This document shows positions 51,476-60,649 of a stretch of 64,000 nt of DNA, piece by piece. The notes beneath the pieces are model-generated. The model ran no database searches. It worked only from the letters and a program-made list of their open reading frames with translations, and had not been told where the DNA came from. Origin of the DNA: Microbacterium sp. W4I20 (lineage in GTDB: Bacteria; Actinomycetota; Actinomycetes; Actinomycetales; Microbacteriaceae); NCBI RefSeq assembly GCF_030816505.1, contig NZ_JAUSYB010000001.1:2976001-3040000 (forward strand). Direction: 5' to 3'. Within the stretch, counting starts at the first letter, position 1; each line of letters opens with the position of its first letter. The translations under genes and the position numbers were made by a program.

Positions 51476-52840
51476 ATGCGCAAGCGCATTCTGGGATTCG
51501 CCGCGATGGCCGCGGCATCCGCACTCGTGCTCGCCGGCTGCAGCGGCGGGGGAGCCGGTGAGGGCGACAGCGACACCGACTTCGACGCGAAGGCCACCGG
51601 CACGCTGAACGCCTGGGGCTTCGAGAACGCCGACGATGTCGGAACCTCGCGGATGGACTACGCCGCCGAGCAGCTGAGCGACGTCGACGTCAAGCTCGAC
51701 GCGACCGCCTTCGACGCGCAGAAGTTCACCACGCGCATCGCCAGCGGCGACGTGCCCGACGTGGTGCAGATGGACCGCCGCTACGTCACCACCTACGCGG
51801 CGCAGGGACTCATCCAGCCGCTCGACGAGTGCTTCGCCGCGCAGGACGTGACGCCCGACGAGCACTGGTACCCCTCGGTCGTCGACGACGTGACCTACGA
51901 AGACGGCGTCTGGGCGGTGCCGCAGTTCTACCAGCCGCCGGCGATCCTCGTGAACAAGACCGTGCTGGCCGAGGCCGGAGTCACGCCCGACCAGATCGAC
52001 ACGTCGAAGCCCGACGTGCTGCTCGAGGCCATCGGCAAGATGTACAAGGAATCCGGCGGGGTTCCGAGCCGGCTCGGACTCGACCCGGTCGCCACCGGCC
52101 AGGGCCCGCTGTGGATCCTGGGCATGGGCGGTCAGCTCATCGACGACAAGGGTGCTCCGACCCTCGACGACCCGAAAAACATCCCCGGCATCGAGCTGCT
52201 GAAGCAGATCACCGATGCGCAGGGCGGATTCGCCGGGGTGAAGAGCTTCACCGACTCGTTCGACACCTTCGGCGACAACAACCAGTACGTCGCCGGTCAG
52301 GTCGGCGCACAGGTCAACGCGCAGTGGTACCCGAACGTCCTCGGACCGTACGCCGACCAGATCGACATCGAGGCGGTGCCCTTCCGCGACTCGAACGGCG
52401 ACCCGTTCTCCGTCGCATCCGGCACGGCGTTCGTCGTGCCGGTGGGCGCGAAGAACCCGGCGGCCGCGTGCGCCTGGATGGTCAACCTCACGTCGGACGA
52501 CGCGTGGATGGCTGCGGGTGAAGCCCGCGCCGCGACGCTCACCGAGAACGGTGGTCTGAACACCGGTCTCTTCACCGGCTCGCCGGCAGCCGACCAGGCG
52601 ATCCGCGACCAGTTCGTGGTCGAGACCGGCAACGCCGGCTTCGACCAGGTCATCTCGACGTTCTACGACGTCGTCGATTACGGCCAGTCGTTCGGCTCCT
52701 CGCCGGCCGGCCAGGAGATCCAGAACGAACTGAACAACGCGATCACCGCGGCTCTGCTCGGCGACAAGGACCCCGAACAGGCCCTCGCCGACGCGCAGGA
52801 CGCCGCGATGCGCGCCTACGAGAACGCCACCGCGGGCTGA
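51476..52840 (+). CDS. ABC substrate-binding lipoprotein (CUT1)
   Basis: A 454-residue binding protein. The signal peptide ends in lipobox LAGC (Cys at about residue 22), then a Gly/Asp linker. The mature part opens with GTLNAWGFENADDVG and has GDVPDVVQMDRRY and YQPPAILVNKTVL, typical of oligosaccharide-binding proteins of this class. The ATG at 51476 is preceded by AAAGGGAAAGAG. It works with the two permeases upstream and is followed after 71 bp by a GH38-like gene, probably in the same transcript. Confidence 0.92.
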   Translation: MRKRILGFAAMAAASALVLAGCSGGGAGEGDSDTDFDAKATGTLNAWGFENADDVGTSRMDYAAEQLSDVDVKLDATAFDAQKFTTRIASGDVPDVVQMDRRYVTTYAAQGLIQPLDECFAAQDVTPDEHWYPSVVDDVTYEDGVWAVPQFYQPPAILVNKTVLAEAGVTPDQIDTSKPDVLLEAIGKMYKESGGVPSRLGLDPVATGQGPLWILGMGGQLIDDKGAPTLDDPKNIPGIELLKQITDAQGGFAGVKSFTDSFDTFGDNNQYVAGQVGAQVNAQWYPNVLGPYADQIDIEAVPFRDSNGDPFSVASGTAFVVPVGAKNPAAACAWMVNLTSDDAWMAAGEARAATLTENGGLNTGLFTGSPAADQAIRDQFVVETGNAGFDQVISTFYDVVDYGQSFGSSPAGQEIQNELNNAITAALLGDKDPEQALADAQDAAMRAYENATAG

Positions 52841-52911
52841 GCAGCCTGCACCAGGGCGGGTCGACCTCGGTCGGCCCGCCCTTCCCATGCCACGACCAGT
52901 ACGGAAGCCTC

Positions 52912-55422
52912 ATGCCGATCCGACAGATCCTCCTCCTCGGCCATACCCACCACGATGTCGGCTACACCAACAGCCCGCGGCTCATCGACCGCCAGCACGC
53001 CCAGATCGTCGATCGCGTGCTCGAACTCGCCGCAGAGAACCCCGGCGAGGTGCCCGGGGGAGCCGACCGCTTCCGCTGGACCTTCGAGGTCGCGCGCCCG
53101 GTGCTGAACTTCCTGCGGACCGCCACGGCCGCTCAGCAGGAGCAGCTCGCCGCTCTCGCCCGTGACGGCGTTGTCTCGGTGACCGGCGGCTACCTCAACA
53201 TGACGCAGCTGCCGAGCTCGTTCGAGTTCGATGCCGCGTACGAGCAGCTCGCACGGATCCGTGCGCTCGGGATCGAGGTGCGCACCCAGCAGCACGGAGA
53301 CGTGAACGGCCTGTCCTGGGGCGCCGTCGATCAGATGACGGATGCCGGCATCGACCGGCTCGTGATGGCGCTCAACCCCGATCATGGCCGTGCGCCGTTC
53401 GCCCAGCCCAGCGGATTCTGGTGGGAGGGGCCGTCCGGCCGACGAGTGTTCGTCTGGCTCTCGACCCATTACGGCTTCGGCGAGGAGTGGGGGATCGTCG
53501 ACGGAGACGTCGACAAGGCCGAGCAGCACATCGAGGCCTTCATCCAGGAGCTCGAGGGCCGGGCGGACTACCCGTGGAGCACCGCGGTCGTGCACGCCGG
53601 CAACGACAACCGCTGGCCCACGGCGCTCTTCCTCGAGGTCGTGCGCGCCTGGAACGCCCGGCATCCGGACCTGCCGATGCGCACCACGACGATCGACGAG
53701 GCGCTCGACGAGCTCACCGCCGAAGCCGCGGATGCCGACCTGCCGACGGTCCGCGGCGAGTGGGCGGACTGGTGGTCGCACGGCCACGGCTCGACGGCCC
53801 GCGAGGTCGCGGTGTACCGGGAGGCCCGTACGTTCGCGCGCGCCGCACAGTCGTCACTCGCGCTCGCGCGTCTCGCGGGTGACGGCGGAGCCGCAGGGTT
53901 CGACGTGCTCGGCTACCGACGAGGGCCGGTACGGCACCGCTCCGACGACGAGGTGGCGCAGCTGCTCGACCACGTCGACGAGCAGCTCCTGCTCTACGGC
54001 GAGCACACCTGGGGCAGCTGGGAGACGTACTCGAAGGCGCACTCCACGTTCAGCCACTCGCACCACAACGCCAAGTCGGGCTTCGCCTACGACGCCTTCG
54101 ACCATGCGCGAGACCTCGCGATCGAGGGGTGGTTCCGCTCCGTCGGGGCCGCAGGGGAGTCGGATGCCGGCGGGTCGTCTGTCAGCGGGGCGGATGCCGG
54201 CGGGGCGGATGCCGGCGGGGAGGATGCCGTCGTCGTGCTGAATCCGACCGAGTCCCGCCGCCGCGAGGTCGTCGACGTGGAGGTGCTCGGGTCTCGACGC
54301 GTGCGCGTGCTCGCCGACGTCGAGCCCTTCGGGGTCGCCGTGCTGCCGACGCCGGCACCGGCCGTCGAAGAGATCGCGAGCGGGGCGATCACGGTCGGCC
54401 GCTACCGGGTGCTCGTCGATCCGGGGCGCGGAGGAATCGTGTCGCTGGTCGACACGATCGACGGGCGTGAGCTGGTCGACACCGGCGCCGAAGCTCCGCT
54501 GGGCGCGCTCGTGGACGAGCTCGTCGTCGAGGGCTCGACCCACCCGATGATCACCGAGTCTCCGAAAAACTTCCACCCGGAGCATCCGGGGCCGGACTTC
54601 CGCCACGAGGTCGCCACCGGCGGCGGACCCGTGCGCGTCCGTCGTTCGGGCGCGATCACCGAGGTGAGCTGGGAGACCGCGACCGCGGGCATCCCGCAGG
54701 TGGTGACGACGCTCGTGCTCGCGGAGGACTCCGCCGAGATCGGACTCGACGTCTGGCTCAGCAAGCCCGAGCGCTTCGCGCCCGAGAGCGTCTTCGTCGC
54801 CTTCCCGTTCGCGGTCCGCGACCCGCGCTTCCTGCTCGAGACCGCGGGTGCCGTGTTCGAGGCCGGCCGCGAGCAGCTGCCCGACACGAGCAAGGACTGG
54901 CACTCGATCCAGCACGCGGTCGGCGTCGCGGGTACCGAGGGTGGGATGCTCTGGGGCTCGCTCGATGCGCCGCTCGTGCAGGTGGGCGGCATCCACACCG
55001 GGAAGTGGGCGCGAGAGCTGGAGGTCTCATCCGGTCAGGTGAACAGCTGGCTGATGAACAATCTGCACTTCACGAACTTCCAGGCGCGGCAGGAGATCAC
55101 CCGCCGGTTCCGCTACCGCTTCCGCCCGGTCTCCGAGGTGGACGCCGTCGATGTGCGCCGGTTCGGACGCGACCTGCTCGAACCGCTGCAGGCGCGGCAC
55201 CTGCCGGTGGCACCGTCGGCGCCGCCCGCCTCCCCGATCGCCGTGGCTCCGGCCGACTCGCTGCTGGTCGAGCTCCGACCGGTCGGCACCGACGTACGGG
55301 TGCGTGTGCGCAACATCTCCGATGAGGCCGTGGTCGCACAGGTCAGCGTCGCCGGTGAGGCACCTCCTCGTCGGGTGGAGGTGGCAGCAAGGGGCGTGGC
55401 CGACCTGATGATCACCCGCTGA
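52912..55422 (+). CDS. GH38-like alpha-mannosidase-type protein, atypical signature
   Basis: An 836-residue cytoplasmic protein with the overall GH38/DUF5054 layout. The N-terminal metal site reads LLGHTHHDVGYTNSP (about residues 8-22), where GH38 enzymes usually have HxDxxW. A second acidic site may be QQHGDVNGLSWGAVDQM at about 124-140. HSHHNAKSGFAYDAFDHARD precedes a Gly/Asp-rich repeat at about 417-441 and a long beta-rich C-terminal region. It probably cleaves or rearranges a different linkage from the GH38 at 26699. It shares operator E with the binding protein and converges on the enolase gene. Confidence 0.78.
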   Translation: MPIRQILLLGHTHHDVGYTNSPRLIDRQHAQIVDRVLELAAENPGEVPGGADRFRWTFEVARPVLNFLRTATAAQQEQLAALARDGVVSVTGGYLNMTQLPSSFEFDAAYEQLARIRALGIEVRTQQHGDVNGLSWGAVDQMTDAGIDRLVMALNPDHGRAPFAQPSGFWWEGPSGRRVFVWLSTHYGFGEEWGIVDGDVDKAEQHIEAFIQELEGRADYPWSTAVVHAGNDNRWPTALFLEVVRAWNARHPDLPMRTTTIDEALDELTAEAADADLPTVRGEWADWWSHGHGSTAREVAVYREARTFARAAQSSLALARLAGDGGAAGFDVLGYRRGPVRHRSDDEVAQLLDHVDEQLLLYGEHTWGSWETYSKAHSTFSHSHHNAKSGFAYDAFDHARDLAIEGWFRSVGAAGESDAGGSSVSGADAGGADAGGEDAVVVLNPTESRRREVVDVEVLGSRRVRVLADVEPFGVAVLPTPAPAVEEIASGAITVGRYRVLVDPGRGGIVSLVDTIDGRELVDTGAEAPLGALVDELVVEGSTHPMITESPKNFHPEHPGPDFRHEVATGGGPVRVRRSGAITEVSWETATAGIPQVVTTLVLAEDSAEIGLDVWLSKPERFAPESVFVAFPFAVRDPRFLLETAGAVFEAGREQLPDTSKDWHSIQHAVGVAGTEGGMLWGSLDAPLVQVGGIHTGKWARELEVSSGQVNSWLMNNLHFTNFQARQEITRRFRYRFRPVSEVDAVDVRRFGRDLLEPLQARHLPVAPSAPPASPIAVAPADSLLVELRPVGTDVRVRVRNISDEAVVAQVSVAGEAPPRRVEVAARGVADLMITR
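54160..54234 (+). repeat. 15-bp repeat block in the GH38-like gene
   Basis: Five 15-bp units based on GCGGATGCCGGCGGG (one strongly diverged, one partly) encode an Ala/Asp/Gly linker (ADAGG). Confidence 0.85.
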
Positions 55423-55429
55423 GGCGCGC

Positions 55430-56518
55430 TCACACGCTGATCAGACTGCCCAGACCTCGCGGTGCTCCGGTCTCGGCCCACACGGCTTCGTACCCCATGC
55501 CCGGTCCCTGCGGGGCCCGGACGAGGCCATCCGCACCGACCTCCGCGGGGCGAACCACCGGGTTCGAATCGATCAGCGCCTCGTAGTAGGTCGTGTTGGG
55601 GATGGCCATGCACAGGTGCGTGTTCGCCAGGCCGCCTCCGTGCACCTCGGCGCGCATCAGGAACGAGTCGGCGAGGTGGGCGATGCGCAGCGATCCGGTG
55701 ATACCGGCCCGCAGCCCTGTTCCCGTGCGCACCGCGGTCGCGCAGCCCGACGCGATGAAGTCGGCGGTGTTCATGTGCGCACCGTCACTCGTCTCCGCGA
55801 CCAGCAGGGGGATGCTGACGCGCTCGGCGAGGCGCTGGTACGCGGTCAGGCTGAACTCGCGCATCGGCTCCTCGTACCAGAGGTACCCGGCGTCGGCGAG
55901 GACGTGGCCGAGCCGGGTCGCATCCAGCAGATCGAAGCCCGCGGACCCGTCGTACATCAGCGGGACGTCGTCGCCGACGTGCTTCCGGAGGCGCACGATC
56001 AATTCGGCATCCCGGCCCACATCCCCCCAGGCGTGCAGCTTGATCGCCGGGAATCCGAGCTCCAGGCAGCGATCAGCCACCGCGAGGTACTCATCGACCG
56101 TGGCGAAGGTGACCGTCGAGGCGTAGGCGGGGATGGCGTCGCGGTACGAGCCGATGAGCTCGTGCACGGGCAGGCCGGCGATCTTCCCGCTGAGGTCCCA
56201 CAGCGCGTCGTCGATGACTCCCTGCACGTAGACGGGGAACTCCTCGATCCGATCGAGTTCCCACATCCGGTGCCACAGCCACTCCCGGCGCAGCGGATCC
56301 TGCCCGACCAGTTCCGCACGGATGCGGCGGTCCACCAGATCCCGCAGGATCTCGCCCCTCCGGCAGTAGGCGTAGCCGCGATGGCCGGCATCCGATTCGA
56401 GCACCAGCCAGCCGCCCACGTGGGGGCCGTCGGAGCCGGGCAGCCCGGCCCTCCAGCGGAACGCCGGCGTCTGCGCTTCCTGTTCGACGGTCACGACGTC
56501 GACTCGAACGATGGTCAC
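55430..56518 (-). CDS. Enolase-superfamily (mandelate racemase group) acid-sugar enzyme
   Basis: A 362-residue enzyme with the capping domain and TIM barrel of the mandelate racemase group. Catalytic candidates are Lys160 and His162 (AIKLHAWGD), metal ligands Asp190 (MYDGSAGFD), Glu216 (WYEEP) and Glu242 (VAETSDG), and His293 (EVHGGG). The KxH arrangement differs from the KxK of mandelate racemase. It should abstract the alpha proton of a sugar acid and dehydrate or epimerise it. It follows an ABC importer by 6 bp, so the acid is probably imported. GTG start. Confidence 0.87.
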   Translation of the reverse strand: MTIVRVDVVTVEQEAQTPAFRWRAGLPGSDGPHVGGWLVLESDAGHRGYAYCRRGEILRDLVDRRIRAELVGQDPLRREWLWHRMWELDRIEEFPVYVQGVIDDALWDLSGKIAGLPVHELIGSYRDAIPAYASTVTFATVDEYLAVADRCLELGFPAIKLHAWGDVGRDAELIVRLRKHVGDDVPLMYDGSAGFDLLDATRLGHVLADAGYLWYEEPMREFSLTAYQRLAERVSIPLLVAETSDGAHMNTADFIASGCATAVRTGTGLRAGITGSLRIAHLADSFLMRAEVHGGGLANTHLCMAIPNTTYYEALIDSNPVVRPAEVGADGLVRAPQGPGMGYEAVWAETGAPRGLGSLISV

Positions 56519-56524
56519 GATGTC

Positions 56525-57418
56525 CTACTCCTTCACGGATCCGGCGAGGATGCCCTGCACGAGGTAGCGCTGGCAGAACACGAAGATGATGGCGATGGGG
56601 ACGACGACGATGAGCCCGGCCATCGCGACCTCCGGGCGGTGGATCGCCAGGTCGCTGCCTCCGGATGCCGGGTTGAGCGCAGGCGTCCCCGAGATGAGCG
56701 CCCCGAGGCCGACGGGGAGGTTGAATGCGTCCTGCCGGCTGAGCATCACGTACGGCAGGAAGTAGTTGTTCCAGTTCGCGACGAAGCTGAAGAACGCGAG
56801 CAGGCCGACCAGCGGCGTCGCCAGCGGGAGGGCGATGCGTCGGAAGAGACCCCACTCGCTGCATCCGTCCAACCTGGCCGCCTCCAGCAGTCCCTTGGGC
56901 AGGCTGGTGGAGAAGTAGATGAAGGCCAGGTAGACGCCGAACGGGTAGAAGCTGGCGGGGAGGATCACCGACCATGCGGTGTTCGTCATGCGCACCGCGT
57001 TGAACTCGAGGAACAGCGGCAGCACCAGGGCGGTGGGCGGGATCATCATCGTCACGAGCGTGAGGATGAGGAGGGGCTTGCGGAACGGGATGCGACTGAT
57101 CGCCAGCGCGTACCCCGCCATCAGGCAGGTCGCGAGCGTGATCACCAGCGATGCCGCGGAGTACCAGGCGGAGTTCAGCATCCACTGGAAGATGATGCCG
57201 TTGCTGTAGCCGACGAGGTTCTGCCAGGACGTCGCGAACCCTTCCCAGGATCCGAAGCCGAGCGGTGCGTCTCCGACGATCTGGGCATCCGTCTTCGACG
57301 GCGCCAGCACCAGCCAGACGAGCGGGATGAGGCAGTACACGCCGAACGCGAGCAAGAGCAGGACCCGGATGCTGCGCGCGACGACAGCGGCGGGGGCGTT
57401 GTGACGACGGGCGCTCAC
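56525..57418 (-). CDS. ABC sugar permease (MalG-like)
   Basis: A 297-residue permease with six segments, KTDAQIVGDAPLGFG after the first, and the EAA loop LLEAARLDGCSEWGLFRRIA. The GTG at 57418 overlaps the stop of the partner permease by 4 bp, so longer readings are excluded. It is third in the binding protein-permease-permease-enolase operon. Confidence 0.88.
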   Translation of the reverse strand: MSARRHNAPAAVVARSIRVLLLLAFGVYCLIPLVWLVLAPSKTDAQIVGDAPLGFGSWEGFATSWQNLVGYSNGIIFQWMLNSAWYSAASLVITLATCLMAGYALAISRIPFRKPLLILTLVTMMIPPTALVLPLFLEFNAVRMTNTAWSVILPASFYPFGVYLAFIYFSTSLPKGLLEAARLDGCSEWGLFRRIALPLATPLVGLLAFFSFVANWNNYFLPYVMLSRQDAFNLPVGLGALISGTPALNPASGGSDLAIHRPEVAMAGLIVVVPIAIIFVFCQRYLVQGILAGSVKE

Positions 57419-58365
57419 TCGTCCACCTCCGTGGCGAAGAAGTCGGTCCGGAAGACCATGAACAGGCCCGCGGCCACGCAGACGACGAGCAGCACGATCG
57501 AGACCGCGGCCGCGGAGCCGAAGTCGGCGTTCTGGAAGGCCAGCGAGTACCCGAACTGGTTCAGAGACCACCAGGGGCTGCCGGCCGAGCGGGTGATCGC
57601 GTAGATCAGCTGCGGTTCGACGAACAGCTGCACGCCGTTCGCGAGCGACAGCACCACCATGTAGACCACGTACTTCGAGACGAGCGGCAGCTTCACCTGC
57701 AGTGCGGTGCGGATCGGACCGCTGCCGTCGATCTGCGCGGCCTCGAGGATCTCGTCGGGGATGTTCTGCATCGCCCCGTACATGATGATGATCCACTGCC
57801 CCACGCCGGTGGTGAAGGCGATCAGGGCGAAGATGATCGTGAGGTTCTGATTCTGGAAGACGCTGGTGCCGGACTCGAAGCCCATCGCCCGCAGTGCCGG
57901 ACCGAACGGGCTGAACGAGGGCTCGAGCATGCAGTACCAGAGCATGACGGCGGCCGATCCCGTCACCGCCCCGGGAAGGAAGTACGCGAGGCGCATGAGC
58001 CCGGAGAACCGGCCGCGCCGCTGGTGCAGCAGGAGGGCGAGGAGCATGACGCCGCCGACCATGATCGGCAGCCAGATCGCGAGGTAGATGCCGACGTTCG
58101 CGACGGCCGGCCAGAACCGGAAGTCGGCCAGCATCTTGACGTAGCTCGATCCGAAGGGCGTCTGGCCCTTCACGCCCACCAGCGAGATGACGACCGAGTA
58201 GACGGTCGGCCCCAGCCCGAACAGCAGCAGGAGCACCACGTAGGGGAGCATGAAGAGCGAACCGGTCAGGTCGTACTTCGCCCGCCGCCGGCGCGGCGGG
58301 CCCGGCGACCTCCGGGACCGGACTGGGGCGGCGGTCGCCGCCCCCGTGTGGGTTGTGGACGTCAC
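57415..58365 (-). CDS. ABC sugar permease (MalF-like)
   Basis: A 316-residue permease with a basic Arg/Pro-rich N-terminal tail, a first membrane segment SLFMLPYVVLLLLFGLGPTV and the EAA loop EILEAAQIDGSGPIRTAL. It starts at GTG 58365, 4 nt after the binding-protein stop. Like the other two transporters in the window it lacks a dedicated ATPase. Confidence 0.9.
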   Translation of the reverse strand: MTSTTHTGAATAAPVRSRRSPGPPRRRRAKYDLTGSLFMLPYVVLLLLFGLGPTVYSVVISLVGVKGQTPFGSSYVKMLADFRFWPAVANVGIYLAIWLPIMVGGVMLLALLLHQRRGRFSGLMRLAYFLPGAVTGSAAVMLWYCMLEPSFSPFGPALRAMGFESGTSVFQNQNLTIIFALIAFTTGVGQWIIIMYGAMQNIPDEILEAAQIDGSGPIRTALQVKLPLVSKYVVYMVVLSLANGVQLFVEPQLIYAITRSAGSPWWSLNQFGYSLAFQNADFGSAAAVSIVLLVVCVAAGLFMVFRTDFFATEVDE

Positions 58366-58369
58366 GAGG

Positions 58370-59677
58370 TCATTTCTCCACGATGTATCCGACGGACTGC
58401 GCCAGCTGTGTCAGCTGGGTCTGCAGGGCCGGAAGGGCCGAGGCGATCGTGTTCCCGCTGCGCACCGCGTTGACCACGGTCGCCGTGAACGCCTCTTCGA
58501 CGTTGTAGGCGGTGTTCGACTCGGCCGGGTTGATGAGCTCCGCCTGTGCGGCGAGCGCCGGCGTCGGGTCTTCCGCGTAGAACGGATCCGTCGCCTTCGC
58601 CTCGCTCCACTTCTCGGCCGCAGGGCCGTACGCCGGGTAGGTGGCGGCCGCTCCCTGGTAGTCGAGGTCGGTCGTCATCCACTCGATCACGTCGGCCGCG
58701 GCCTGCTTGTCGTCGCTGTGCTTCGAGACGACGAAGATCCCGCCGCCGGTCGCGCCCGACCACGCCTTGTCCTCGCCCTCCCACTGCGGGTAGGCAGCAG
58801 CGGCGAGTCGGCCTTCGGGAAGGGCATACGACGCCTCGGGCTTGAACACGAAGTCGCCGTACCAGCTCGCGCCGGGCATCATCAGGATCTTCCCCTGCTT
58901 GCCGAGCTCGGAGACCTCGGCGTCGAACGGGCCTGCCTTCGCCACGACGCCCGACGCGATCAGCGGGTCGAGCAGGTCGGCGACCCGCGTGCACCGCTCG
59001 TCCTCGGTGTTGATCTGCACCGTCTGCTTCTCGGTCACCGTCTGGATCGGGCATCCGCTCGACCAGAAGAAGTCGTAGTAGACGAACGAGAAGCCGGCGG
59101 TGCCGATGATGTATCCGGGGTGCTCCGCAGCGACGCGCTCGCCGAGTTCCGCGTATTCGTCCCACGTGGTGGGGACCTCGTAGCCGAACTCGTCCATCAG
59201 GGTCTTGTCGTACCAGAGCACCGACTGGGCCAGGTCGTTCTTGAGGCAGTAGAGCTCGCCGTCGATCGTGCAGCCGTTGTTGGCCTCGCCGAAGCCGTCC
59301 TGCACGTCCTCGGGGATCAGCTCGCCGAGCGGTGCGGCGAAGTCGAACGTCGGGTTGGCCAGCGAGGCGATCTCGTTGGGCACGGCGTCGAAGATCACGT
59401 CGGGCCAGCCTTCGCCGGTCTGGTTGAAGAGCTGGATCTTGCTCAGCAGCGTGGCCGCGTCGTAGGTCTCGATCTTCAGCTTCACGTCGGGGTGCTGCTT
59501 CTGATACTCCTCGAACCCGGGCTGGCGGGTCGAGTCCGTCCAGATCAGCAGTTCGCCGTCGCCCTTCTCGGTGCCTTCGGGGGTGCTGCCGCATGAGCTG
59601 AGTGCGAGCGCGGCGACAGCGGCCGAGGCAGCGGCGAGCAAGAAGCGGGAGCGCTTCGGCATGGTGTGAACACGCAT
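58370..59677 (-). CDS. ABC substrate-binding lipoprotein
   Basis: A 435-residue binding protein with a lipobox LSSC (Cys at about residue 29) and a GELLIWTDSTRQPGFEEY opening. GEGWPDVIFDAVPN and DKTLMDEFGYEVPTTWDEY match oligosaccharide-binding proteins. AAGGAG lies 6-7 nt before ATG 59677; longer readings add a Ser-rich tail and are rejected. It opens the operon that ends with the enolase-type enzyme and is divergent from the GntR regulator across a 16-bp perfect palindrome. Confidence 0.92.
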   Translation of the reverse strand: MRVHTMPKRSRFLLAAASAAVAALALSSCGSTPEGTEKGDGELLIWTDSTRQPGFEEYQKQHPDVKLKIETYDAATLLSKIQLFNQTGEGWPDVIFDAVPNEIASLANPTFDFAAPLGELIPEDVQDGFGEANNGCTIDGELYCLKNDLAQSVLWYDKTLMDEFGYEVPTTWDEYAELGERVAAEHPGYIIGTAGFSFVYYDFFWSSGCPIQTVTEKQTVQINTEDERCTRVADLLDPLIASGVVAKAGPFDAEVSELGKQGKILMMPGASWYGDFVFKPEASYALPEGRLAAAAYPQWEGEDKAWSGATGGGIFVVSKHSDDKQAAADVIEWMTTDLDYQGAAATYPAYGPAAEKWSEAKATDPFYAEDPTPALAAQAELINPAESNTAYNVEEAFTATVVNAVRSGNTIASALPALQTQLTQLAQSVGYIVEK

Positions 59678-59716
59678 GATTTCTCCTTGGAGCGACGACT
59701 TTGTCGAGGATGCACG

Positions 59717-59732
59717 ACACGAAGTTTCGTGT
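59717..59732. promoter_or_regulatory. GntR-type operator
   Basis: ACACGAAGTTTCGTGT has perfect 7-bp arms (ACACGAA/TTCGTGT). It is 39 nt upstream of the binding-protein start and 100 nt upstream of the GntR start, so it could regulate both directions. Confidence 0.75.
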
Positions 59733-59832
59733 ACGATCACCCCATATTCGGCTCAGCTCTTCCGAACGGTCAAGGTCGACCGCACATGAAACACGACATT
59801 GCCGTCGTCTCCCAAGAATCGGATTTCCCGCG

Positions 59833-60513
59833 ATGACAACTCCCGACACCCCGCGGCTGCCGCGGGTCGCCGCGCGTCCCATGCTCAGCGACGACGTGTA
59901 CCGCACGCTCCGAGACGCACTGGTCAGTGCGCGGATCGCCCCGGGCGCACGGATGAACCTGGATGCTCTCGCGCGCGAACTCCATGTCTCCAACACCCCG
60001 GTGCGCCAGGCGCTCGCGCGCCTCGTCGCCGACGGACTCGTCACCCAGACGCCCTATCGCGGGTTCATGGCCTCACCGCTGCTGGACTCCGAGCAGATCC
60101 GCCAGCTCTACGAGTACCGGACGATGGTCGAGCCCAACATCGCAGGCATGGCGTCGGTCCGCCGCAGCGACGAGCAGTCGGCGCAGCTGCTCGAGATCAC
60201 GGATGAGGCCACCATCGACGCAGCGATCAGCGAGGAGGCCAGCGGACTGCTCGGCGAACGCGACGTCGCGTTCCACCTGGCGGTGGCGTCGTGCATCGGC
60301 AACCCCATCGTGGGAGAGCACCTCGGACAGGTGCTCGCCCGCATGCAGTCCTACACGCTCTACACGCACCAGCCGTCAGCACGGCTGGCCTGGGAGGAGC
60401 ACCGCACCATCGCCGAGGAGATCAGCGCGGGGCGTGCGACCGAGGCCGCCGAAGCGATGAAGGCGCATCTGGCGAACGGCATCGGCAGGATCCGCGCGGT
60501 CATCCCGCACTGA
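59833..60513 (+). CDS. GntR-family regulator with FCD domain
   Basis: A 226-residue regulator. The winged helix (LDALARELHVSNTPVRQALA) is at about residues 43-62 and the all-helical FCD effector domain follows, with the metal-site elements RDVAFHLAVA and EEHRTIAEEI and a terminal AHLANG His. FCD regulators usually respond to organic or sugar acids, which fits the divergent enolase-type enzyme. The ATG at 59833 is chosen; the reading frame is open further upstream but runs through the palindrome. Confidence 0.9.
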   Translation: MTTPDTPRLPRVAARPMLSDDVYRTLRDALVSARIAPGARMNLDALARELHVSNTPVRQALARLVADGLVTQTPYRGFMASPLLDSEQIRQLYEYRTMVEPNIAGMASVRRSDEQSAQLLEITDEATIDAAISEEASGLLGERDVAFHLAVASCIGNPIVGEHLGQVLARMQSYTLYTHQPSARLAWEEHRTIAEEISAGRATEAAEAMKAHLANGIGRIRAVIPH

Positions 60514-60610
60514 CGAACTCGGGATCCGATCGCGAGTCCTCGCGCCGGCTTCGTGTTCTCTGGCGGTGATCGCTTCGCTCCCTGACGCGGCGGGACGATG
60601 ATGTTCGGCA

Positions 60611-60628
60611 CACGTCAACGGCGACGTG
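60611..60628. promoter_or_regulatory. Inverted repeat in the leader of the beta-helix gene
   Basis: CACGTC-N6-GACGTG lies 22 nt before the start of the secreted beta-helix gene. It could be an operator or a leader hairpin. Nothing else stands out in the 136-bp gap. Confidence 0.35.
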
Positions 60629-60649
60629 CACACCCGACAGGAGAACCCG

